Origin: Symbiodinium natans
Lineage: Eukaryota > Sar > Dinophyceae > Suessiales > Symbiodiniaceae
Length of the DNA stretch: 64,000 nucleotides
Reading direction: 5' to 3'
Assembly (NCBI GenBank): GCA_905221605.1
Contig: CAJNDS010002179.1
Location: 670,001 to 734,000, forward strand
Shown: positions 45,785-55,129 of the stretch, in pieces
Position numbering within the stretch: position 1 is the stretch's first letter
Layout of the letters: each line of letters opens with the position of its first letter
The notes under the pieces: generated by a model
What the model was told of the DNA's origin: nothing
Databases searched by the model: none
The model's input: the letters and a program-made list of their open reading frames with translations, nothing else
Position numbers and translations under genes: made by a program

Positions 45785-48066
45785 GATGATGGCTGAGTGT
45801 CAGGACAACGACCAGTTTTCGGAGAGGCATTCTCGCTAGGCAGATGCCAAAAGGAAGGGCAGAAGAAGACGGAACTCACCCTTTCGAATGAGCGCCGGAA
45901 GAACTTACAGACATCCAAAAACTGAATCCCATAAACCGTGTAAAACCTATGTACTCTTGTAAAAACCCTAGAAACCTTTCAACCCAGAACCGAAAAAGCG
46001 ACACATTAGCCCTTCACGTGGCTGCTATCAGTGCACCGGCCTTTCTTTGACGGAGCGGTCTCGCCGGGGTAGCTAGGAAAGGGGCCCGTGTATCCCATTC
46101 TAGCCAGCGTTGCTAGGGTTTTGGGTTACATGGCGGTTCAACCCTGCTTCAGGTCTATGATCTCCTTCTCAAGGGTCCCATTTGGCGACTCCATGATGTT
46201 GGGGCTACTTGTTTGGGTCCTTATTGCAAAGGGGATCCTACGATTTGGGAGGGTCCTTATGAGCTTAAGCCCCCATTTTAAAGGGCACACCGAGCATGCC
46301 CTTAAAGGTAAGAAGAAAATTCGTGCACGTGCAAGGCCCCTTCTGTACAGGGCGCAGCCGAAGCCATTTGGCAAAGGCATTGCGAGGCACAGCCTTTCAA
46401 GCGGACCTAAACCCTAAACAGTAGCCCTAAACCCTAAACCCTAAACCCTAAACCCGGCTCAAACTGCGAGCCTCTCTAAGAAGTTCTTCACATCGGCAAC
46501 CTTGGCGGCATCCTCGAAGTGCTGTCGCTCCCGCCGCCTTCACCCCGGGTTTAGGGTTGAGGGTTTCGGGTTTAGCGTTTGGGGGGGGGGGGGGGGAAGA
46601 GAGAGAGAGAGGTTGCTGATACTATATTAAACTATTTTGGCTTAAGAACCACCTCCGAAAACGAAACGACGTATTCCTCCTTGTCAGGGTAGTAGGGGGA
46701 TTAGTGTCTTTTATGTTTCGTTTTTTTGTTTTGGTGGGGGGTTGTTATGCAAATGGTAGTCTGTCTTGTGGTAGGGTAACCCTAAACCCCAAACCTCAAA
46801 CCCCACTTTCCGACTGGGCCCAAGTCGGGTCGTTTTTTTGGGCAAACCCCAACGCTTTGCCGACATTCGCTAGGCTGGCCCTTAAGACCCTCTGTTACAT
46901 ATGCCTAAACATGATACTCTTAAACCCCATGAGGGAAAATATACGTAAACATCACAGTGGCCTACCTCTGGAACCTCCCAAAACCTATACAGAACTTGGA
47001 AGCCTAGCGAAAACCATAGCTTTTTGCTGTTTACCCACAAATTATGGGGGGAAAAGAACTCCCAAGGATCCCTAAGAAAACGCGAGCCTCACATCCAGCA
47101 GAACATCCGTGGACTGCAGCTTGTCATTGCATTTTTTCCCCTATGCACAAAAGATGCGATGATCCTCACCCCTGGAAGTCTCAAGAAAAGGGTATAATAT
47201 ACCCCTTTGTTTGGGAATCCCCCCCCCCCCCTTGCTTGTCTGCACCAAGCGGCCGAAGCTCTTCCCAGTCGGCGGCCTCCTAGACATACCCCCCGGCTCG
47301 AGGTTTGGGATTTTGTGGGCTGGTGTAGGTTTTGCTTGTGCCACACGTTTAGGGCTGGGTTTCGGGGGTTTCGAGGGACTAGGGTTTTTTTTGGGGAATT
47401 TGGGGCGACGTCGGTCACTCTGGCTGGAACCCGGTCGGTGGGGCCTGTACCACCTCGTCCTCCGTCTTGGGCACTGCGGTAGTGACCACGACCTTCGAAC
47501 AACATTCAGGAGACCCTCGCATGCAAACTTGGCAATGCTGCAATGCTAAGCCCGACATCTAAACATGCACTTTGAATTTTAAGCCCGATGCGCTGCTAGC
47601 GTGGCAAAAAAAAACAACTCGCCACATTCTCGGTCATGTGGAAGTGGATCCCGGTCGCGCAGCTGCGCTCGCCACGCGCGCATGCCAACAGAACGCTGCA
47701 TGAAAACCCTGCCCCGTGCTCCGCAGCCGCAAAGAACTCGCAAACAAAACGCACCCCGACATCCCATCAGCCGGGACCTGCTTCGGCGGCGCCAACTTTG
47801 GCTTCGGGATGTTCTTGGCAAATTCCCGGGCCTGCCACAAAGAAGAAGGTCGTGCTGGCTGCAGTGCTACGCAGTGCGTGTTGCTATTGCAAGCGCTGCT
47901 TTGTCAAAGAGGCGCCTAGACTCTGTAGGTGGGGGGGGGGGGGGCTCCACTTGGAGTTGGAACGCAGCTAGTCCATAGGCCTTCCGGGAACAACCGGCAT
48001 CACCCACGGCTTGCAGTGAAATTTCGCTTCACAGGAACGTACATGAGTGAGGATCGATGGGGTGGC

Positions 48067-49735
48067 TCAAGCTCCTTCATTTTTCCCCTCGCTCGCAATG
48101 GCGTCAAGTGACTCCAACACTCTCTTCAGTTCCTGCGGCAGGTTGGCCCTTGCATGGAAGGAACCGAAGAGACCGGAAAAACGGACCTCAGCGCAGTGCA
48201 GGAAGAGCCGAGGGCACTGTGGCGCCATGGTCTCAGCCTGCCGGCCGTAAGTCAAATCCCCAACCAGCGGCCGCCCGATGCTGGCAAAATGCACCCGAAT
48301 TTGGTGTCTCCGCCCAGTCTTGGGTTGAACACTCAGAAGTATCAACTCATCCTCCTCCTCGCCCGATACCGAAAATCTGGCTGTGACCTCGTAGGAGGTG
48401 AAGGAGTCACGCCCAGGCATCCCGTCGCCACAAACCTCGCTGATCCAGGTCTCTTCGTCCACCTGGACAGATCGCAGCGGCGTGGATATGCTCCCTGTGG
48501 TGCCGACGTCGCCCAAGGGCGTCCCTTCCTTGCAGCGAAAGTTGCCTACCAAACCCCAAACCCTAAACCCCAAACCCCAAACCCTAAACCTTAAACCCTA
48601 AACCTTGCGAAGCGTCACACCGTGGGGTGGTGCCAAGACAGACACTTCTTGCACTGCAAGGCCTGAAAACTCAGCCGAGCGGCGCACAAGCAGACATATC
48701 GCTTGCTGACGAGGCGGCCCGCGAACTGCGCCTTGATCCAGCGCGCCGAGGGGGAGATCTCTGCCCCTAAGGCCAGTGGGAGCACTCCGGAGGTCGGCAG
48801 ATCGAGCCTCAGACTCAGGGCTGGCCTGACATAACCCTAAGGGTCCTTGTGCCTGCATAGTATATACGTGGGCCCTGCTACTATATCCGAAGCCGTGTAA
48901 GGCCCGAGTATGTGCTGCACAGGTACATGGACCCTTTGGGGAAGAAGCCTTCTAGTCATACAGTAATACCTCAAAAACATCTGCCAAACAAAGGGGTAGC
49001 AGCCGCGACACCACGGAGAGGCTGAAGCCATCTACTTGGAGTCGTCCCGCGAGTTGCTCCAGAAACTCCTCTGTGCTGATGCCTTCATACAGGGACCCCC
49101 GGACTAAGATCAAACATCTTCAACATAAGACATTCATCCTAAACCCTAAACCCTAAACCCCATAAACCCGAAACCCTAAACGGCCCTAAACCCTAAACCC
49201 TAATGTAAGCGGACATACCCCAGATGTCCCTGTGTGTCTCAGAAGCACCAAACTTAAGCCCAACTCGGCCTGCGGGCTTGTCCATGGCAAAGACCCCCCG
49301 GGCTGAGGCCAAAACCTGCAATTCTTCTCGGAGTGACCTGGGCCATCGCGGACTGCGGCTAAAGGTTTAGGGTTTAGGGTTTCGGGTTAAGGGGTTTGGT
49401 CTGTTTGGGGTTTTGGGATCACGGTGGCGTTTTTGTATGTTGGCACCAACCGATGTAGAATCAACAGCTTGCCCTAGCAAGGGCCGACCTGGGTAGCTCC
49501 GCCACCTCCTCCTGTTGGAGCCAAACTTCTTTCCTCGGTAGCCCAGTAACCATATTACTTAATAAGGGCACCCTTTTTGGGTTTAGGGTTTAGGGAACCC
49601 AGAACCCCAAAAAAGGGTAAAGGGTACCACTGGGCTGCCAAGTTTCAGCCTCGCCAGCGTCGTCTCCAAAGCCGCTGAGGATGCTGCGCCGGGCGCGATG
49701 GCCTTCCTTGCTTGCTCAGCGTCCCCCACCGACAT
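48067..49735 (-). CDS. RluA-family RNA pseudouridine synthase, six exons
   Basis: Exons (complement): 49647-49735, 49489-49533, 49219-49337, 49004-49103, 48604-48807, 48067-48528. The joined start reads MSVGDAEQARKAIAP, then a helix (KEVWLQQEEVAELPRSLRE). It continues with ARGVFAMDKPAG, the KPAG start of the RluA fold, then VVSRLDLPTSGV with the catalytic Asp of RLDxxTSG, QFAGRLVSKRYVCL, PKTGRRHQIRVHF, GDLTYG and PRLFLHC. RluA enzymes turn specific uridines of rRNA or tRNA into pseudouridine. Joins across exons 1-5 keep frame exactly. Inside exon 5 the frame must shift by one or two bases between about 48690 and 48660, so there is either an error, a tiny intron or a disabling frameshift. Telomeric repeats abut the ATG. 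The PPR gene ends 246 bp upstream on the same strand. Confidence 0.8.
48529..48603 (-). repeat. RluA intron 5, mostly telomere-like repeats
   Basis: A 75-bp intron of GTTTAGGG, TTTAAGG and TTTGGGG units, with exit at CTGCAAG. GCAAGG occurs at both boundaries (CTTCGCAAGG and CGCTGCAAGG). Joining CGCAAG to GAAGGG keeps the downstream frame. An alternative acceptor at GGTAG lies 17 bp upstream. Confidence 0.6.
48808..49003 (-). other. RluA intron 4, GC-AG
   Basis: A 196-bp intron from GCTGCTACCCC to GAGTCTGAG. Joining TCGCG to GCTCGATCTG creates the catalytic S-R-L-D-L. GCT recurs at both sites. Confidence 0.75.
49104..49218 (-). repeat. RluA intron 3, GT-AG, with telomeric repeats
   Basis: A 115-bp intron starting GTATGTCC and ending TGATCTTAG. 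The centre is a run of about seven TTTAGGG-type units. The join gives D-I-W-V-R-G-S in frame. Confidence 0.8.
49338..49488 (-). repeat. RluA intron 2, GT-AG, telomeric repeats between 8-bp direct repeats
   Basis: A 151-bp intron. CCCAGGTC occurs at both boundaries: CTACCCAGGTCGGCC at the donor side and ATGGCCCAGGTCACTCC at the acceptor side. Removal of one repeat plus the insert gives E-L-P-R-S-L-R-E in frame. The 3' part contains CCCTAAA units. Confidence 0.8.
49534..49646 (-). mobile_element. RluA intron 1, introner of family A, GA-AG
   Basis: CTTGGCAGCCCAGTGGTACC to GGTTACTGGGCTACCGAG with GAAA on both sides, so the donor is GA. Removal gives L-A-R-L-K-E-V-W in frame. A short TTTAGGG unit lies inside the element. 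Confidence 0.85.
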
Positions 49736-49791
49736 GGGTTTAGGGTTTAGGGTTTAGGGTTTAGGGTTTAGGGTTTAGGGTTTAGGGATTA
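49736..49791. repeat. Telomeric repeat abutting the RluA start codon
   Basis: About eight CCCTAAA units (minus strand) end directly at the ATG, so any 5' leader must come from this array or from trans-splicing onto it. Confidence 0.85.
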
Positions 49792-49980
49792 AAAGCTTTT
49801 GGCATCTTGCTTGCCATGCTAGCGGTAAGATCCTGTTCTTTTGGTCTGCTTACGCCGGATACCGACGCCGGATGGCAACCGCAGCTGCTTGCCCACACAC
49901 ACACGCAGCTACATGCAATCTCTAGGCTCTAAGGCTCGATGTACCGAGTTCGTATATCCCAAAAGCTCCCAAAACTAGCT

Positions 49981-51204
49981 CTATCGTAGCTCCGAAAGCT
50001 CTATCGTAGTTCGTCGGCTCGAAGATGTGGCATGCGCACGAACACGCGCTTGCTGACTTGCTACAAGCGTCTGCTGCACAAGGGCGTGCAGTATAGAACC
50101 CGCCGCGGTGCCTGACGGAATGACTTGGCTGGCAAGCATGTGGTCCAAGAGCTGCAGTGCCGCTGGCCACTGGGTTGCTCGCTCGCAAGCGCTGAGCACA
50201 ACCTGCCAACTGATCTCGTTGGGGCAGAGCTGCCAGACACGGGCCCTGCTGAAAAGGTCCAGCGCTTCAGTCCACCGCTGCCCCTTTTCGCACGCACTCA
50301 TGGCAGCGTTGAGCGTGATGAGACCTGGTGTACTCGACCCTTTGCTTGACATCGCGGCGAGAATGGCCAGGGCCTTGTCCCACACCCCGCACTTCTCGCA
50401 GGCACTGATGGCCGCATTGAAACTGATCTCGTCGGGGTACATCTTCTCTGTCGAGATGGAATCCTTAGAAAGGGATTCGTAGCAGCTCCTGCGGCGTGTC
50501 TGGTTCCCACTAGAGCCAATCTTTAAAGCTCCCACATAAGATGTACTGATTCTTTGTCTTGTAGTGCTAGCCCTGCTTACTCAAGGGACGAGAATGGCCA
50601 AGGCGTGCTCCCACTGGTGCTTGCAGCTGCTGATGGCAGCATTGTAGCTTATCCTGAGTGGTGCTTTTCAAGCCCTTTGAAATTTATTCATGAACAGGTT
50701 CCCTTTAAAAAGGGAAAGAAGGGAAACTTAAAATTCTCTCGCAGCACTACCCAGTATCTGGTCAGCGAGCGATTCGGCCGACATCACCGCCAGAAGCTGC
50801 AAGGCAACGTTCCATTGGCTGCTCTTTTCACAGGAGCTCATGGCCGCATTGTAGCTGACCTAGTTCATGGTTGGGATAATATTTGAAAATTTACATGTTT
50901 ATTCCTTATTGGGTTTAAGTACCCTGAAGAATGTAAATGATGCCCAACTATGACAAAGTGACAGTGTTTGCCTGCAAGTGGTCGCCTTGCAGCTCTTCGA
51001 GCAGAAGCAGCGAGTGCCGCCAACGGCCCTCTGCCTCGAAAGCGCTGATGGCAATGTTGAAGCAGACCAAGTCCAGCTCCAGGCCCATCTGACCTTGGAT
51101 GGAGCCTTGAAACCTTCTGAAACATATTCCCGGGCTTCTTAAACCCAATAAGGGATATATATATATATATATACATATATATACATATATATATATATAT
51201 ACAA

Positions 51205-51238
<34 letters not shown>

Positions 51239-52735
51239 ATGTGTATATATATACATACATATAAAATGTCCCAAGGGCCTACCCAGCGACGTAGACGCTG
51301 GAGGAGACCCAGCACAGAGCCCCACCGGCCGCGCTCCTGGCAAGTTCGCATCGCCGCTCCCACCATGATGTTGTTGGGCACAAGGCGGGCCTTGGTAGGG
51401 TTTAGGGTTTAGGGTTAGGGTTTAGGGTTTAGGGTTTAGGGTTTAGGGTTTAGGGTTTAGGGTTTAGGGTTTAGGGTTTAGGGTTTAGGGTTTAGGGTTT
51501 AGGGTTAGGGTTTAGGGTTTAGGGTTTCCGGTTTAGGGTTTAGGGTTCCTGATTGGGGCTTGGTAGCCCAGTAGCCATATTATAATTAAGGGTATACCCC
51601 TTTTTTGGGGTTGGTTACTTGATAAGAGAACCTTGAACCACAAAAAAAGGGGGGGCTAACACAAAAAAAGGCTACCACTGGGCCTACTTGGGATGTTCCC
51701 CCTTATACTAACAGCTCCTTAATAGGGATTCTAGTGGGGGGTCTATACTCCCTATTAAGGAGCTGTTAGTCTAAGGGAGAACATCCCAAGGGCCTGCCAA
51801 GGCGCGCCAGCGGCTTCTTCGAGGAGGGCAACTGCCAGCTGCCAGCTGCCTCCCTCCCTGGCTGCGCCCACAGCCGCGCTGTAGCAAATCATATCCTTAC
51901 TTCTCCAACAACTTAGGAATAAGAAAGGTGAACCGTGTTATTCCTACTAAATCCTTGCTTCTCCAACCAGCCAGGAATCGAAAAAGGTTAAACGTTATGA
52001 TTCCTACTAAAAAAGGAAACCCCAAAAAATCAAAGTTCAGCTATTGGCTAAGTAAGTATCTGGGAGCACCTCATGTCCGGGCATGCCGCGAAAGAGCTCG
52101 AGGGCCTGCAGCCAGGCGCTGCCCTTCCTATACTGAACTTTAGGGTTTATAGGGTTTAGGGTTTAGGGATTGAAGTACCCAAGAACTAAAAAATGATTCC
52201 CAAGAATTCCTAAGCTTCTGGCAGGCGCTGATGGCTGGGACATAGCAGAACACGTCCAGCAGCTGGTCGTGCTGGAGCTCCTGAGAGATGGGCAGGGCAG
52301 GCATGTCCATCAGAACCCCAAGAGTAAGCCTCACAAGAATCAAGAAACCCCCCGAAAAAAACAAACTATAAAATAAAATAAGAACAGAAAGTGCAAAGAA
52401 CCAAATGCCCATCCCCATAGCACCTGAGCCTGAACTTAAGCTGCCCAAACCATCTACGACCCCAAACCCTTTTGTAGAAACAGGCTTCCGTGTATCCGCC
52501 CGAGAGTGTCCCACCTGTTCTCTGAACAAGGCAAGACCCCCCCCCCCCCCCCCCACAAAGCCTTCCTGGCAACAACCCTAAACCCTAAACCCTAAACCCT
52601 AAACCCTAAACCCTAAACCCTAAACCCTTCCTGGCAACTTTGTCCCAGACTCCGCCACACGGCTCAGAGCCAGCTCCCAGGCGCCGCTTCGCTCACAGGC
52701 ACCTTTCAGAACGCTGTTGTTCGGACTTGAAGTTA
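49981..52735 (-). CDS. PPR protein, at least nine exons
   Basis: Exons (complement): about 52630-52735, 52219 to about 52310, 52061-52127, 51794-51895, 51291-51390, 50963-51093, 50759-50859, 50590-50653, 49981-50463. Each exon carries PPR helices: NNSVLKGACERSGAWELAL, CYVPAISACQKGSAWLQAL, MICYSAAVGAAREGGSWQL, NNIMVGAAMRTCQERGRW, VCFNIAISAFEAEGRW, VSYNAAMSSCEKSSQW, ISYNAAISSCKHQWEHAL, ISFNAAISACEKCGVWDKAL, ITLNAAMSACEKGQRWTEAL. PPR proteins bind RNA one base per repeat, usually in plastids or mitochondria, for editing, splicing or stability. The seven introns from 52218 to 50464 were solved, and all keep frame. The N-terminus and any targeting peptide were not found; a frame near 53200-53314 (LAWEHGLALFSDV) may be an earlier repeat. 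Confidence 0.85.
50464..50589 (-). other. PPR intron, GT-AG
   Basis: From GTCCCTTGAGTAAGCAGGGC to CCCTTTCTAAG. The join gives A-I-L-D-S-I-S. The ends are partly inverted, but no clear target duplication is seen (GTCC against GATT). Confidence 0.65.
50654..50758 (-). mobile_element. PPR intron, introner with a GATA duplication, GA-AG
   Basis: CTGGGTAGTGCTGCGAGAG to AAAGCACCACTCAG, flanked by GATA on both sides. The join gives A-D-Q-I-S-Y-N in frame. The ends are imperfect inverted repeats. Confidence 0.85.
50860..50962 (-). mobile_element. PPR intron, introner with a GTCA duplication, GT-AG
   Basis: CTTTGTCATAGTTGGGCATC to CCCAACCATGAACTAG, flanked by GTCA. The join gives N-T-V-S-Y-N-A-A in frame. 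Confidence 0.85.
51094..51290 (-). mobile_element. PPR intron with an AT microsatellite, GT-AG
   Basis: From GTCGCTGGGTAGGCCC to CTCCATCCAAG, with GTCG/GTCA at the boundaries. The join gives R-L-R-Q-M-G-L-E in frame. The interior is an expanded TATATA/GTGTGT tract. The end CTGGGTAGGCCCTTGGGA recurs at 16090-16200. Confidence 0.75.
51391..51793 (-). mobile_element. Composite 403-bp PPR intron: two elements plus a telomeric array
   Basis: A GC-AG intron. From the donor: a family D element (51687-51790), a family A element (51559-51683, outer end lost), then about 20 telomeric units (51396-51547). GGCCC occurs at both boundaries. The join gives P-W-Q-A-R-L-V-P in frame. Confidence 0.8.
51896..52060 (-). 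mobile_element. PPR intron with a GATA duplication and an internal tandem copy, GA-AG
   Basis: CTTACTTAGCCAATAG to GGAGAAGTAAG, flanked by GATA. It contains two tandem copies of about 60 bp (each CCTTRCTTCTCCAAC to GATTCCTACTAAA on the plus strand). The join gives V-L-P-D-M-I-C-Y in frame. Confidence 0.8.
52128..52218 (-). mobile_element. PPR intron, introner of the CTTAGGAAT family, GA-AG
   Basis: CTTAGGAATTCTTGGGAATC to GTTCAGTATAG, flanked by GAAG. It has the same ends as desaturase intron 2. Three or four CCCTAAA units fill its 3' half. The join gives S-A-C-Q-K-G-S-A-W in frame. Confidence 0.85.
52574..52625. repeat. Telomeric block between 13-bp direct repeats
   Basis: About seven CCCTAAA units. 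CCTTCCTGGCAAC occurs at 52561-52573 and at 52626-52638. The block lies immediately beside a PPR exon (minus strand ends TKLPG). Confidence 0.9.
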
Positions 52736-54332
52736 GGGTTTAGGGTTTAGGGTTCAGGGTTTTAGGGTTTGAAGAGGGGACTTCCAGAAATTTTGGAAGC
52801 TTTGGGCGCGTTTGCTCGCGGGTCCGGAGGTCTAGCAGTTTAGAAAGGCCATAGGCCTTTCCAGCCTGCCTCCTGGCTAGACTCGGCTAGACGCAAGAGC
52901 AAGCTACACTGATGAGAGGCTCGTCTCTGGCTTGCGTGGTCCCATCCCTAAAGCCTAAACCCTAAATCCCTATAAACCCATCTTGGTTCCACCTGGGCCA
53001 AGAGCGAAAGAAGACCCGAATCTCCTGCAGCAACCCACAAGCCGGAACCTTCACCTGGTGAATTCTCAAAACGATGGTCTCTTTTGGGGAATCCCACAGT
53101 GTGAGGGGCCGCCAAAAAAATGAGGACCACAAAAGGGACCATACCTTGCGAAGTGACCATCTGTACTTGGCAGGCAAGAAGAAGGCATCATGAGCTGAAA
53201 AAATGAAACAGGAGCGGTCAGACTGGCGCGGGCCGCGCACAGTTTTGTCAACGCCCTCTGCGCAAACAGCACGTCTGAGAATAGAGCCAGGCCGTGTTCC
53301 CAAGCCAGCTTCAATTCGGAACTTGGAACTGCAAGAAGGGTTTGGGGTTTAAGTCATCAACAAAAATCATTACCACAGTTGCCAAGACTAGCACCAGCGG
53401 CTCTCGGCACCTAAGCAATAACCCGAAACCCTATACACTCTCTCATCCCTCTAACCCCTGTAAACCCTGCAAACCCTAAAGCCTAAACCCTAATCCTAAA
53501 CTTGCTATTGCAGGCAAGGCACCCAGGGCCGCACTGCAGTGAAAAGCGTTGATGTCCACCTGAGGAACCAGTTTAGGGTTTAGGGTTTAGGGTTTAGGGT
53601 TTAAGTTTAGGGTTGGTGCAAACTGGGGGCGTGCGAGGGCTTGGAGCTCAGGGTTTCCGTTCGCCGTCGCCCTTAAGTAGACCAACCTCCCCACCACCCC
53701 AAGTTGAGAAAAGGATGTCAGAATCACATATGATCATAAAAATGCAAAAAACATACATATATGTATATGTACATGCATATATACATAAATACACATGCGC
53801 ATACACCAAAATGGTCAGTGTAGGCCCTAAGCTTTCCAACTTGCATATTCATAATTACGATGTGATGTTGTGTTGGCTTATACAGGCGGACTGCGACTTC
53901 TCTCTTTTGAATACCTTACTCTACGGCCTCGGGACTCCCTTCCGTCTGCGTAGTATAGGGGCCTTAATGGTTAGAATAAGGTTTTGGGAGTTCTTATGGT
54001 TTACTGATAAAGGGACCATATGGGAATATTATGAGTCATTCTTCCGACCCCTGTATTAGCCCCTTTGATGGTATTCTATAAGGTGCCTGATTCCCAGAAC
54101 CAATTCTCCTGCGACCATCACGAAACCCTAAACCCTAAACCCTAAACCCTAAACCCTAAACCCTAAACCCTAAACCCTAAACCCCAAACCCCAAGCCCTC
54201 AATCAAGCGTTCAACTCCTCCCTCAAACATCGCCGCGCGCGCCACCCGGACAGCGCTCAGAGCGTCCAGGGCTAGGAAGGCTAGGTCTGGGCGCCTCTCG
54301 GCCGCCAGACCTCTGAGTGTATTCTCTGAGTG

Positions 54333-54425
54333 TAGGGTTTAGGGTTTAGGGTTTAGGGTTTAGGGTTTAGGGTTTAGGGTTTAGGGTTTAGGGTTTAGGG
54401 TTTAGGGTTTAGGGTTAGGGTTTAG
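54333..54425. repeat. Telomeric array ending at the scaffold gap
   Basis: About 12 TTTAGGG units run straight into the N block. Confidence 0.95.
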
Positions 54426-54525
54426 NNNNNNNNNNNNNNNNNNNNNNNNNNNNNNNNNNNNNNNNNNNNNNNNNNNNNNNNNNNNNNNNNNNNNNNNNNN
54501 NNNNNNNNNNNNNNNNNNNNNNNNN
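54426..54525. other. Assembly gap of 100 N
   Basis: Exactly 100 N, a default scaffold join. Contiguity and order across it are not shown by the sequence, and both sides are simple repeats. Confidence 1.
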
Positions 54526-54693
54526 CTCTCTGCTCTCTCTCTGCTGTCTCTCTGCTCTCTCTCTGCTCTCTCTCTGCTCTCTCTCTGCTCTCTCTCTGCT
54601 CTCTCTCTCTGCTCTCTCTCTGCTCTCTCTCTCTCCCCCTCTCTCTCTGCTCTCTCTCTGCTCTCTCTCTCTCTCTCTCCCCCTCTCTCTCTC

Positions 54694-54755
<62 letters not shown>

Positions 54756-54762
54756 TCTCTTG
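54526..54762. repeat. CT-rich microsatellite
   Basis: CTCTCTCTGCT units pass into pure CT. Arg-Glu frames on the minus strand are repeat translations. Confidence 0.95.
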
Positions 54763-55129
54763 TTCTCGCTATCCTTGACGATTGCAATCTGAGTTGGAAG
54801 CGTTCGTTCTTGACAAAAGGCTCCGTTCTGGCAGGCAGGGATGCCTCTGGATTTGGAGCCCAACTAGTACACTTAGCCCGGGCTGTGACAAATTGCCTGC
54901 CCTGGGCTGCCTGTATTGGAATGCCTGCTCTGGGCTGCAAGAGCTGATGCAAAAGCACTCAGCGGAAGATGCGGAAAAAGGCCCATAGGCACTGGCCCGC
55001 CCAGCGACCTTCGTCCGGCGTAAGTCGCGCTCGGCACGGGCCATGCAATTCCAGGACATACTACGCCTCGCTGGCAGCACTGTCCTCGAAAACATGCGGC
55101 ACTACCCGGTCACATGCATCTTTCTTTGA

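Larger units (their letters stand above)
35819..48066. other. Long repeat-rich stretch with unassigned frames
   Basis: Many ITS blocks, elements of families B, E, F, H, I and K, and poly-G or poly-C tracts. Coding-like minus-strand frames that I could not name: 37927-38322 (with a tandem 75-bp repeat), 41480-41705 (CNLHIANVYIEGCPRLRMLF, LRR-like), 43556-44107, and about 47740-47840 (AREFAKNIPKPKLAPPKQVP). Confidence 0.35.

Noticed and set aside
48060-48074. GGTGGCTCAAG as a possible SL relict
   Set aside because: Only nine bases match the SL, and it lies at the 3' end of a minus-strand gene on the wrong strand.
54402-54958. Arg-Glu-rich frame crossing the N gap
   Set aside because: CT microsatellite translation joined over unknown bases.
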